DNA of 64,000 bases. Source: Flavobacterium sp. UGB4466 (lineage in GTDB: Bacteria > Bacteroidota > Bacteroidia > Flavobacteriales > Flavobacteriaceae). Location: assembly GCF_903469665.1 (NCBI RefSeq), contig NZ_CAGKLC010000002.1, positions 89,087 through 153,086 of the forward strand, in the 5' to 3' direction. The notes beneath the pieces are model-generated. The model did no database searches. It had not been told where the DNA came from and saw nothing but the letters and a program-made list of their open reading frames with translations. Below are positions 17,357 to 25,295 of the stretch, piece after piece. The translations under genes and the position numbers were made by a program. Numbering within the stretch: the stretch's first letter is position 1; each line of letters starts with the position of its first letter.

Positions 17357-18529
17357 ATGAACACAGAAGAATTTGGTTTTGAAACACAGGCCATTAGAAC
17401 ACAATTAGAAAGAAGTCAGTATTTAGAGCATTCGGTGCCATTATACTTATCATCAAGTTTTGTATTTGAAGATGCAGAAGACATGCGAGCTTCTTTTACA
17501 GAAGAAAAAGAAAGAAACATTTACAGCCGTTTCAGCAATCCGAATACCACAGAGTTTGTGGACAAAATTTGTAAAATGGAAGGTGCAGAGGCGGGCTATG
17601 CTTTTGCCACCGGAATGGCAGCGGTATATTCTACTTTTGCGGCCTTATTGAATTCAGGTGATCATATTGTGTCTGCGAGCAGTGTTTTTGGTTCTACACA
17701 TGCTTTGTTTATGACGTATTTTCCAAAATGGAACATCGAAACCTCTTATTTTGATATAACGAAGCCGGAAACAATCGAAAGCTTCATTAAACCGAATACA
17801 AAAATTTTATACGCTGAGTCGCCTACAAATCCGGGTGTTGATGTGATTGATTTACAATTATTGGGGGACCTTGCTAAAAAGCACAACCTGATTTTAATTA
17901 TCGATAACTGTTTTGCTACGCCTTACCTTCAACAGCCTATAAAGTTTGGAGCGCATTTGGTAGTGCATTCGGCAACCAAATTGATTGATGGTCAGGGAAG
18001 AGTTTTAGGAGGAGTTACGGTTGGAAGCGAAGATTTAATCAGGCAGATTTACTTGTTCTCCAGAAATACGGGACCGGCTTTGTCTCCGTTTAATGCGTGG
18101 GTTTTGTCAAAAAGTTTAGAGACATTGGCCGTTCGCGTTGAAAAACACTGTGAAAATGCTTTAAAAGTAGCAGAGTTTTTAGAGGCGCATCCAAATGTGA
18201 ATAGTATAAAATATCCGTTTCTGAAATCGCATCCACAATATGAAATTGCCAAAAAGCAAATGAAATTGGGAGGAAATATTATCGCTTTTGAAATTAAAGG
18301 CGGAATTGAAGCAGGAAGAAAATTTTTAGATAAAATAAAACTGTGTTCCCTATCGGCAAATATTGGCGATACGAGATCGATCGTAACGCATCCTGCTTCA
18401 ACAACACACAGCAAGCTGTCTGAAGAAGATCAATTGGCAGTCGGAATTACACAAGGTCTTGTGCGTGTTTCTGTAGGTTTAGAAACGGTTGAAGATGTAA
18501 TTGCCGATTTGAAGCAGGCGCTTAGTTAA
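17357..18529 (+). CDS. metZ: O-succinylhomoserine sulfhydrylase / trans-sulfuration PLP enzyme
   Basis: This second Cys/Met metabolism PLP enzyme is 390 residues from ATG 17357 (MNTEEFGFETQAIRTQ). A TTG-initiated extension from 17327 is less likely. The PLP lysine is in VVHSATKLIDGQGRVLGG. The segment YSRFSNPNTTEFVDKICKME and overall length fit MetZ-type enzymes better than the longer MetY at 9270. It probably forms homocysteine from an activated homoserine and sulfide. A cystathionine lyase or synthase activity cannot be excluded from sequence. It lies between the osmC-like gene and an alpha/beta hydrolase. Confidence 0.88.
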   Translation: MNTEEFGFETQAIRTQLERSQYLEHSVPLYLSSSFVFEDAEDMRASFTEEKERNIYSRFSNPNTTEFVDKICKMEGAEAGYAFATGMAAVYSTFAALLNSGDHIVSASSVFGSTHALFMTYFPKWNIETSYFDITKPETIESFIKPNTKILYAESPTNPGVDVIDLQLLGDLAKKHNLILIIDNCFATPYLQQPIKFGAHLVVHSATKLIDGQGRVLGGVTVGSEDLIRQIYLFSRNTGPALSPFNAWVLSKSLETLAVRVEKHCENALKVAEFLEAHPNVNSIKYPFLKSHPQYEIAKKQMKLGGNIIAFEIKGGIEAGRKFLDKIKLCSLSANIGDTRSIVTHPASTTHSKLSEEDQLAVGITQGLVRVSVGLETVEDVIADLKQALS

Positions 18530-18596
18530 ATTTTAGATTGCAGATTTTAGATATTAGATTTTTGAAAACGGATATCTAAAATCGTATCTTTTATAT

Positions 18597-19124
18597 ATGG
18601 CTAAACAAAGACTAATCATTTTATCAGATTTATTTGGAGGCAAAGATCCCGAGTGGTTAAAAATCTATGTCGATTTATTAAAATCTGAATTTGAAATTCA
18701 GTATTACGATGTGCTTGAACTAGCTGGTATTAATGCTGATAACCTTGTGGAAAGCGATGTTCATAATCAGCTTCTTAGTGGGGGAATAGATAGGGCAATT
18801 GAAGCTTTATTGAAATTAGAAAATGGTAAAGTAGCGGTTTTAGGATTTAGCATTGGAGGAACAATCGCCTGGAAAGCTTCTTTACAAGGATTGAAGATTG
18901 TTTGTCTATTTGCTGTTTCTTCAACAAGATTGAGATACGAAACTGAAGCCCCAAATTGTAGTATAAAATTATATTTTGGAGAAGAAGATTCAAACAGACC
19001 GGATTCACAATGGTTTTTTGAATTGAATGTGGTCCATAAAATGATTAAAAAAGAGAATCATCAGCTATACAGAACGGAAAATAATGCGTTCTTGGTTTGC
19101 AATGATATTTTGAAATTTTATTAA
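18597..19124 (+). CDS. Small alpha/beta hydrolase-fold protein
   Basis: The 175-residue protein has an alpha/beta hydrolase core with the nucleophile elbow GFSIGGTIAW (Ser about residue 86). A possible acid Asp is in FGEEDSNRPD. A catalytic His is not clearly placed, since the HQLYRTENNAF end is short. The length is below that of most active hydrolases. It ends the met block and is followed by a strong terminator. Its substrate is unknown. Confidence 0.7.
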   Translation: MAKQRLIILSDLFGGKDPEWLKIYVDLLKSEFEIQYYDVLELAGINADNLVESDVHNQLLSGGIDRAIEALLKLENGKVAVLGFSIGGTIAWKASLQGLKIVCLFAVSSTRLRYETEAPNCSIKLYFGEEDSNRPDSQWFFELNVVHKMIKKENHQLYRTENNAFLVCNDILKFY

Positions 19125-19128
19125 GATG

Positions 19129-19172
19129 ATGGCCCTTAACTGGAAAAAAAAACAGTTAAAGGCCATTTTTTA
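19129..19172 (+). terminator. Strong terminator after the met block
   Basis: ATGGCCCTTAACTG (19129-19142) pairs with CAGTTAAAGGCCAT (19153-19166) with one mismatch, followed by T residues. Confidence 0.85.
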
Positions 19173-19247
19173 TTGGGTTTTATTTAAACTATACTAATTT
19201 AGTAGAATTTAAATTTTCGTTCTATTACTATTCTCATTTAAAAAGTT

Positions 19248-19255
19248 TATTTTTG
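19248..19255 (+). promoter_or_regulatory. Candidate -7 box of the Rrf2 gene
   Basis: TATTTTTG matches TAnnTTTG and lies 77 bp before the GTG start. No clear -33 TTTG is present. CTATTAC upstream (about 19221) resembles one end of the proposed Rrf2 operator, so autoregulation is possible. Confidence 0.4.
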
Positions 19256-19331
19256 TGGCAGAAAAACAAGACGATTGTTGTTTTAGGTTAGAAGTCTAAA
19301 ATAGGCAATCAGCAATTAAAATAGATAAAAC

Positions 19332-19742
19332 GTGCTTTCAAAGAAAACAAAATACGGAATCAAAGCTTTAACCTACCTGGCCAGACGTGAAAACAATGAG
19401 CCAGTACAAATTGCTGAAATTGCGAAAAGTGAACATATTTCGATTAAGTTTTTGGAAAGTATTTTGCTGTTGCTTAGGAACTCAGGATTTCTTGGGGCTA
19501 AAAAAGGAAAAGGCGGAGGTTATTATCTGATAAAGGATCCTAAAGATATCAGTATGGCTAAAGTCTATCGTATTCTGGAAGGGCCAATTGCGTTGTTGCC
19601 TTGTGCCAGTCATAATTTTTATGAAAGATGTGACGACTGCGATGATGAATCTACCTGCGCTGCACGCCGATTAATGACCGAAGTGAGAGATAATACACTT
19701 AAGATACTGGAGAGTAACTCGTTAGCAGATATTGCATTTTAA
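19332..19742 (+). CDS. Rrf2 family transcriptional regulator (sulfur or Fe-S responsive)
   Basis: The 136-residue protein starts at GTG 19332 (MLSKKTKYGIKALTYLARR), which is the usual Rrf2 N-terminus. A winged-helix domain covers residues 1-80, with the recognition region around IAKSEHISIKFLESIL and the wing GAKKGKGGGYYL. Four cysteines follow in ALLPCASHN, YERCDDCDD and ESTCAAR. That spacing could bind an Fe-S cluster as in IscR and NsrR, or act as a redox switch. CymR, an Rrf2 protein of Bacillus, represses sulfur genes. Its location between the methionine and sulfate operons suggests that it controls them. The proposed operators are at 5475 and 20892. Confidence 0.88.
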   Translation: MLSKKTKYGIKALTYLARRENNEPVQIAEIAKSEHISIKFLESILLLLRNSGFLGAKKGKGGGYYLIKDPKDISMAKVYRILEGPIALLPCASHNFYERCDDCDDESTCAARRLMTEVRDNTLKILESNSLADIAF

Positions 19743-19770
19743 TAAGATCTCTATTTTGCGATTTCCTATA

Positions 19771-19815
19771 AAAAAGACCATTTCAATATTTTAATGAAAT
19801 GGTCTTTTCTTTTTA
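19771..19815. terminator. Bidirectional terminator between Rrf2 and TauE genes
   Basis: AAAAGACCATTTCA pairs with TGAAATGGTCTTTT, flanked by A and T runs. It serves the two convergent genes. Confidence 0.85.
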
Positions 19816-19848
19816 GATTCAGATTGTATTTTAAAGAATATAATACGT

Positions 19849-20631
19849 TTAGAAAATTAATTTATATCCTGCCATAAAAAGCATTACAGCAATCGCATTT
19901 CTAAGGAATTGATCCGGAACTTTTCCACTCAGCATACTTCCCATATAAATTCCCGGAAGCGAGCCCATCAATAATTGTCCTAGTAAGACAAGATCTAAAT
20001 TTCCCATTGAAGCGTGTCCGATTCCGGCAACTAGTGTCAAGGGAACGGCATGCGCAATTTCAGTCCCGACTAAACGAGGGGTTGGCAGTAAGGGATAAAG
20101 AAAAAATAAAGTGACAGTTCCTAAAGCTCCCGCACCAATTGAAGTTAGAGTTACAGTAGCGCCTAATAGAACACCTATAGCAATAGTTAGTGTGTTTTGA
20201 GTAGTACTTTCGCTGTGAAATTTATCTCCGGCATGTTTTTGAGAGAATTCTAAAAGTTTCTTTTTAAAGATAATAGCAACTGAAGTAAATAACAATGCCC
20301 AGCCTAAACTGTATTTGATAACATGATTTATAGTTTCAATGTCGGTTTTGATACTGTTCAGAATCCATAAAGTAATCAAAGCGGCAGGAACACTTCCGAG
20401 AGTCAGCCAGCCCGTGATTTTCCAGTTGATGTTGCCTTTTTTGTTGTGAACGAAGACTCCTCCGGCTTTAGTAAAAGCAGCATAAAGTAAATCGGTACCA
20501 ACCGCTGTTGTTGGTGGTATACCAAACCACAACAAAATTGGAGTCATCAAAGAACCGCCTCCAACACCTGTTAACCCCACTATAAAACCTACTGCTAAAC
20601 CTGCAATTATAAGACCTATTTGGAAATCCAT
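19849..20631 (-). CDS. TauE/SafE family membrane permease
   Basis: The 260-residue protein has about eight membrane helices. It carries the TauE/SafE signatures GLTGVGGGSLMTPIL near residue 20 and the internally repeated TSIGAGALGTV near residue 165. The family moves sulfite, sulfoacetate, sulfate or related anions. It is divergent from the second TauE/SafE gene at 20942, with a 310-bp shared upstream region. Export of sulfite or import of sulfate are both plausible. Confidence 0.88.
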   Translation of the reverse strand: MDFQIGLIIAGLAVGFIVGLTGVGGGSLMTPILLWFGIPPTTAVGTDLLYAAFTKAGGVFVHNKKGNINWKITGWLTLGSVPAALITLWILNSIKTDIETINHVIKYSLGWALLFTSVAIIFKKKLLEFSQKHAGDKFHSESTTQNTLTIAIGVLLGATVTLTSIGAGALGTVTLFFLYPLLPTPRLVGTEIAHAVPLTLVAGIGHASMGNLDLVLLGQLLMGSLPGIYMGSMLSGKVPDQFLRNAIAVMLFMAGYKLIF

Positions 20632-20852
20632 GGATAAATATTTGTCGTAAAAATAACAACATTTTTATAATTATCCTATGGATGTGGTAGACTTTAAAAG
20701 TGATATTTTAAAAATGAAGAAATTTTCGCTCTTATAGTTCTGTAATACAGTTCCGTATGTTTTTTTTAGCCGTTTGACGATTGATGGAAATTGATATAGA
20801 TTCCTTTTCGTAACTATTAAAATATGGAGGATGTAAAAAAATCAAATATTGT

Positions 20853-20882
20853 TTTGATATTTAGAAATAAGTAGTAATTTTG
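20853..20882 (+). promoter_or_regulatory. Promoter of the sulfate assimilation operon
   Basis: TTTG (20853-20856) is followed after 18 bp by TAATTTTG (20875-20882), a full consensus match. The remaining 200 bp towards the divergent gene show no further gene. Confidence 0.8.
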
Positions 20883-20891
20883 CCATTCAAT

Positions 20892-20914
20892 CTACTAACC
20901 CGATAGGGTAATAG
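20892..20914 (+). promoter_or_regulatory. Candidate Rrf2 operator (copy 2)
   Basis: The 23-bp site starts CTACTAACCC, continues GATAGGG and ends TAATAG. It is an imperfect palindrome. It begins about 10 bp after the -7 box, so a bound protein would block initiation. GATAGGGTAATAG is identical to the site at 5485-5497. Confidence 0.6.
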
Positions 20915-20941
20915 GTTTTAAAGCTAAAACAAGTCAAAGGA

Positions 20942-21844
20942 ATGGAAAAGGAACTTAAAATAAATACCGCAGCAATTAAGGCTGATGTCACAATTAAAGA
21001 AAGATTGTGGGTTTTGGTACCGGCAGTTTTACTGATAGGTTTGTTGACGACTTTGATCTACAATCACCATTCGGAATTTTCATGGAATGCATTTGTTGAC
21101 GGTTTTAATCAGGAATTTTTAGTATTTTTTGCCATTGGAGTTTTTGCACAGTTGGTGGATGGGACTTTAGGAATGGGATATGGAGCAACTTCTACATCAT
21201 TTTTATTAGCATACGGAGTTCCGCCGGTTATTAGCAGTACAGCGGTTCACGTTTCTGAAATGTTTACCACGGGAGCATCGGCACTTTCTCACCACCGATT
21301 TGGAAATATCAATAAAAAATTGGTCAAACATTTATTAATTCCAGGGGTTTTAGGTTCAATAATGGGAGCTTATTTACTATCGGATGTTATTAACGGAGAT
21401 ATTATAAAGCCTTTTATTGCAGTTTATATGATTGTTTTGGCTATTATAATTATTCGAAAAGCTTTAGTTAAAAAGATCATCAAAAAGAAAACTAAAAAAT
21501 TAGGATTTCTGGCCATCTTTGGAGGTTTTATGGATTCTGTTGGAGGCGGAGGCTGGGGGCCGATTGTGACTTCAACATTATTAGGAAGAGGCAGAAACCC
21601 GAGATACACTATAGGTTCTGTAAATGCAGCTGAATTTGCAATTTCATTCGCAAGCGGTATAACCTTTATGCTTTTTGGTGGAATCCACGGTTGGCAGGTT
21701 ATTATAGGTTTGATTTTAGGAGGTGTAATTGCAGCGCCATTGGGAGCTTATCTTTTAAATAAAATCAAAAGAAAACCAATGATGATTGCAGTTGGAGTTT
21801 TAATTATACTATTGAGTTTAAAAACATTATCTAAATTATTGTAA
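20942..21844 (+). CDS. TauE/SafE family permease, probable sulfate uptake
   Basis: The 300-residue protein has a cytosolic N-terminus of about 20 residues and around eight helices. The paired family motifs are LVDGTLGMGYGATSTSFLL and GGFMDSVGGGGWGPIVTSTL. It is the first gene of the sulfate operon, followed 27 bp later by cysH. No ABC sulfate transporter genes are visible here, so this protein is the natural candidate for sulfate import. It has a consensus promoter with an overlapping operator-like palindrome. Confidence 0.88.
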   Translation: MEKELKINTAAIKADVTIKERLWVLVPAVLLIGLLTTLIYNHHSEFSWNAFVDGFNQEFLVFFAIGVFAQLVDGTLGMGYGATSTSFLLAYGVPPVISSTAVHVSEMFTTGASALSHHRFGNINKKLVKHLLIPGVLGSIMGAYLLSDVINGDIIKPFIAVYMIVLAIIIIRKALVKKIIKKKTKKLGFLAIFGGFMDSVGGGGWGPIVTSTLLGRGRNPRYTIGSVNAAEFAISFASGITFMLFGGIHGWQVIIGLILGGVIAAPLGAYLLNKIKRKPMMIAVGVLIILLSLKTLSKLL

Positions 21845-21871
21845 CATTTTTTAGAAGGAAAGAAAGAGAAT

Positions 21872-22582
21872 ATGAGTGCGACGATTATACAATCATTATT
21901 AGATAAAACGAAAGATTTTTCACTTGACGAAACATTGGCTTTCTTAGCAAATGAATATCCGGGAAAAGTAATTTTTTCGACATCTTTTGGACAGGAAGAT
22001 CAGGTTATTACTGATTTCATAGCCAAAAGCAATCAGGATATAGCCATTTTTACACTAGATACCGGAAGATTATTTCAGGAAACCTATGATGTTTTTCATA
22101 AAACATTAAAAAAATACAAAAAGCCAATTGAGGTTTATTTCCCGGAAGCAGCAGCCATAGAGAGTTTACTTCAGTCAAAGGGGCCGAATAGTTTTTATGA
22201 TTCGGTTGAGAACAGAAAAGAATGCTGTTTTATTCGAAAAGTAGTTCCGTTACGAAAAGCTTTAGCAGGAAATTCGGTTTGGATTACAGGTTTAAGAGCA
22301 GAGCAATCCGAGAATAGAAACGATTTACAATTGTTTGAATACGACGGGGGTTTTGAAATTATAAAGTTCAATCCCTTGCTGAAATGGACATTAGAAGAGG
22401 TTGAAACTTATTTGTCCGAAAACAATGTTCCTCAAAATGCTTTGCACAAACAAGGTTTTGTAAGCATCGGATGCGCACCCTGTACGAGAGCAATTTTTCC
22501 GGGTGAAGATATCAGAGCCGGAAGATGGTGGTGGGAATCCAGTCATAAAGAATGTGGATTGCATAGCGCTAAAAAAGAGTAA
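21872..22582 (+). CDS. cysH: Adenylyl-sulfate (APS) reductase
   Basis: The 236-residue enzyme reduces activated sulfate to sulfite. It is of the iron-sulfur type: Cys118-Cys119 in RKECCFIRK and Cys201 and Cys204 in GCAPC are the four [4Fe-4S] ligands expected for APS reductases. The catalytic cysteine is Cys228 in the C-terminal KECGLH motif. The PP-loop is STSFGQEDQVI. No cysC gene is seen here, which agrees with direct use of APS. It follows the TauE/SafE gene closely in one operon. Confidence 0.95.
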   Translation: MSATIIQSLLDKTKDFSLDETLAFLANEYPGKVIFSTSFGQEDQVITDFIAKSNQDIAIFTLDTGRLFQETYDVFHKTLKKYKKPIEVYFPEAAAIESLLQSKGPNSFYDSVENRKECCFIRKVVPLRKALAGNSVWITGLRAEQSENRNDLQLFEYDGGFEIIKFNPLLKWTLEEVETYLSENNVPQNALHKQGFVSIGCAPCTRAIFPGEDIRAGRWWWESSHKECGLHSAKKE

Positions 22583-22659
22583 GTAGAAGAAAGAAGCTAG
22601 AGGCAAGAGAATAGATTAAAGAATAAAGAATATAGATTTTTGAGTTCCGAAGGAACGAC

Positions 22660-22845
22660 TCATATTGTAGCGTCGGGTTTCAACCCGATGAAGACGAAGG
22701 AACGTCCCAGTATTATAGCGTCGGGTTTCAACCCGATGAAGAGGAAGGAACGACCCATATTGTAGCGTCGGATTTTAATCCGATGGGAATGGAAGAAGAA
22801 GATTTAGAATATATCGTCGGAGTTTAACCCGATGGAGAGTAAAGA
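22660..22845. repeat. Four tandem copies of a palindromic ~50-bp repeat
   Basis: Each copy contains a variant of GTCGGGTTTCAACCCGATG, a hairpin-forming palindrome, followed by a purine-rich spacer such as aagacgaaggaacg. Copies are at about 22671, 22721, 22763 and 22816, with increasing divergence. A fifth single copy lies near 28898 after the siroheme gene. The array sits inside the sulfate operon between cysH and cysD. It may stabilise or attenuate the transcript. Confidence 0.75.
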
Positions 22846-22928
22846 AAGTAAAGAATAATAGTAGAAAGTTTTAGGAAACTCACGATAAACAACAACCTGA
22901 AACTTTAAACTTGAAACAAAAAAACAAA

Positions 22929-23828
22929 ATGAGTTCAGTATTAAAAACAAACGCTTTAGAGAGCGAAGCAATATATATTTTCAGAGAAGTAATTTCACAG
23001 TTTGATAAACCGGTTTTACTTTTTTCTGGAGGAAAAGATTCGATAACCTTAGTGCGTTTGGCACAAAAAGCATTCTTCCCTGCCAAAATCCCGTTTCCTC
23101 TTTTGCATGTAGATACCGGACATAATTTTCCGGAAACTATTGCTTTCAGAGACAAATTGGTAGAAGAGTTAGGGTTAGAATTAATCGTACGTAATGTTCA
23201 GGATGCTATCGACGAAGGAAAAGTGGTAGAAGAAACCGGTAAATATTCCAGTAGAAACAGTTTACAGACGACCACACTTTTAGATGCAATTGAAGAATTT
23301 AAGTTTGATGCCTGTATCGGAGGAGCGCGTCGTGATGAAGAGAAGGCAAGAGCGAAAGAGCGTATTTTTTCAGTTCGTGACGATTTCGGTCAATGGGATG
23401 AAAAAAATCAGCGTCCGGAATTATTTGACATTTTGAACGGAAAAATAGAGAATGGTCAAAACGTTCGTGTTTTCCCAATTTCAAATTGGACAGAATTAGA
23501 TGTATGGAGTTATATCGAGAAAGAACATATCGAAATTCCATCTATTTATTTCTCACATAAAAGAAAAGTTTTTTTGAGAGACGGTTTGATCTGGTCACAT
23601 TCTCCTTTTGTGTACCAGGAAGAAGACGAACAAATCGAAGAAAGAATTGTTCGTTTTAGAACCGTTGGAGATATGAGCTGTACAGCAGCTGTTGAATCTT
23701 ATGCAGCAACTATCGAAGAAGTAGTAGGAGAAATCAGAAGCTCTACGATTTCTGAAAGAGGAGCCAGAATTGACGACAAACGTTCTGAGGCCGCAATGGA
23801 AAAGAGAAAACAACAAGGGTATTTTTAA
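22929..23828 (+). CDS. cysD: Sulfate adenylyltransferase subunit 2
   Basis: CysD makes APS from sulfate and ATP, driven by the GTPase CysN. The 299-residue protein begins at ATG 22929 (MSSVLKTNALESEAIYIF). A TTG start at 22911 is unlikely. The PP-loop LLFSGGKDSITLVRLA and the GARRDEEKARAKER segment are diagnostic. The C-terminus ends KRKQQGYF as in the family. It is separated from cysH by a repeat array and followed by cysN. Confidence 0.96.
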   Translation: MSSVLKTNALESEAIYIFREVISQFDKPVLLFSGGKDSITLVRLAQKAFFPAKIPFPLLHVDTGHNFPETIAFRDKLVEELGLELIVRNVQDAIDEGKVVEETGKYSSRNSLQTTTLLDAIEEFKFDACIGGARRDEEKARAKERIFSVRDDFGQWDEKNQRPELFDILNGKIENGQNVRVFPISNWTELDVWSYIEKEHIEIPSIYFSHKRKVFLRDGLIWSHSPFVYQEEDEQIEERIVRFRTVGDMSCTAAVESYAATIEEVVGEIRSSTISERGARIDDKRSEAAMEKRKQQGYF

Positions 23829-23965
23829 TTGATAATTGACAATTGATAATTAAAAAGTAGAATCAAGAAAACAAAAAAAAAACATACAGCTTGAAACTTT
23901 AGTTCAAAGGAAATCAACTTGAAACCTGAAACTAAATTTTTAAACCTGAAACAAAATAACATAGA

Positions 23966-25210
23966 ATGGACGTTTTAAAAATAGCAACAGCAGGAAGTGT
24001 AGATGACGGGAAAAGTACTTTGATCGGAAGATTACTGTACGATACCAAATCATTGACGACAGATAAAATCGAAGCGATCGAGAAAAGCAGCAAGCAAAAA
24101 GGATACGATTATCTTGATTTTTCACTGGCAACTGACGGATTAGTGGCGGAGAGAGAACAAGGAATCACAATTGATGTGGCACATATTTATTTCTCGACTG
24201 CAAAGAAAAGTTACATTATTGCCGATACTCCGGGTCACGTAGAATATACCAGAAATATGGTAACGGGAGCTTCAACTTCTCAGGTTTCCATTATCTTAAT
24301 TGATGCGAGAAAAGGCGTAATCGAACAAACGTACCGTCACTTTTTTATCAATAATTTATTGAGAGTAAAAGAGGTGATTGTGGCGATCAATAAAATGGAT
24401 TTAGTGGATTATTCAGAAGACGTTTTCAATAAAATCAAAGCCGATTTCCAAGCTCTAAATGCCAAAAGTACTTTCAAGGAGCAAAACGTAAGTTACATTC
24501 CGTTAAGTGCCATCAACGGAGGAAATGTTGTGGACAAATCAGAAAACATGAAGTGGTACGATGGACAAACGGTGTTGGAGCATTTAGAAGGATTACATTC
24601 TCATGATGTTTACGAGCCAGGGAAAGCACGTTTTCCGGTTCAAACCGTTATTCGTCCAAAGACTGAAGAATACCACGACTTTAGAGGTTATGCCGGTAAA
24701 TTATACGGAAACTCAATAAAAGTAGGAGATGCTGTAACAGTACTTCCTTCATTGACAGAATCAAAAGTTTCAAAAATTCACTTTTTCGACAAACAATTTG
24801 ATGAAGCCGTTGCAGGTTCTTCGATCACCATCGAATTAGAAAATGATATCAATGTGACAAGAGGTGATATGATTGTAAAATCATCAGAGCTTCCAAAAAT
24901 TGAAAAAGAAATACACACAACAGTATGCTGGATGGACAGTAAAAAACTGGTTCCGGGTACAAAATATATCGTTCAGCACAATACCAATTCGGTTTTAGCA
25001 AAAGTAGAAAGTATTAAAAATACAATTGCAACAGATTATTCAGGAACAACACCGGCATCACAGTTAGCAATTAACGAGATAGGAGAAGTAAGCATTAAAT
25101 TAAGCAAGCCTTTATATTTTGATGCCTATAATGACAATAAATCAAACGGTGCATTCATCTTAATTGATACCGCAACGAATACAACAGCAGGAGTAGGATT
25201 CATCAGATAG
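23966..25210 (+). CDS. cysN: Sulfate adenylyltransferase subunit 1 (GTPase)
   Basis: The 414-residue EF-Tu-like GTPase has the P-loop GSVDDGKSTLIGRL (residues about 11-24), the switch motif DTPGHVEYTRNM and the guanine motif NKMD. Elongation-factor-type domains 2 and 3 follow. It has no fused APS kinase domain, in line with an APS reductase pathway. GTP hydrolysis drives APS formation by CysD. A 137-bp gap with AT-rich spacer sequence separates it from cysD. Confidence 0.95.
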   Translation: MDVLKIATAGSVDDGKSTLIGRLLYDTKSLTTDKIEAIEKSSKQKGYDYLDFSLATDGLVAEREQGITIDVAHIYFSTAKKSYIIADTPGHVEYTRNMVTGASTSQVSIILIDARKGVIEQTYRHFFINNLLRVKEVIVAINKMDLVDYSEDVFNKIKADFQALNAKSTFKEQNVSYIPLSAINGGNVVDKSENMKWYDGQTVLEHLEGLHSHDVYEPGKARFPVQTVIRPKTEEYHDFRGYAGKLYGNSIKVGDAVTVLPSLTESKVSKIHFFDKQFDEAVAGSSITIELENDINVTRGDMIVKSSELPKIEKEIHTTVCWMDSKKLVPGTKYIVQHNTNSVLAKVESIKNTIATDYSGTTPASQLAINEIGEVSIKLSKPLYFDAYNDNKSNGAFILIDTATNTTAGVGFIR

Positions 25211-25295
25211 TTGAGAGTTTGTGGTTTTTAGTTGATAGTTCTGCTGTCAACAACCTAACTATAAACAACCAACAATAAACTACAAACTAAGAGAA

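Noticed and set aside
20858..20880. Fur-like site at tatttagaaataag near the sulfate promoter
   Set aside because: Only one half matches the palindrome; the second half is absent, and the region is explained by the promoter.
22660..22845. Possible CRISPR array
   Set aside because: Repeat copies diverge, spacers are similar to each other, copies are palindromic and lie within an operon, and no cas genes are present.
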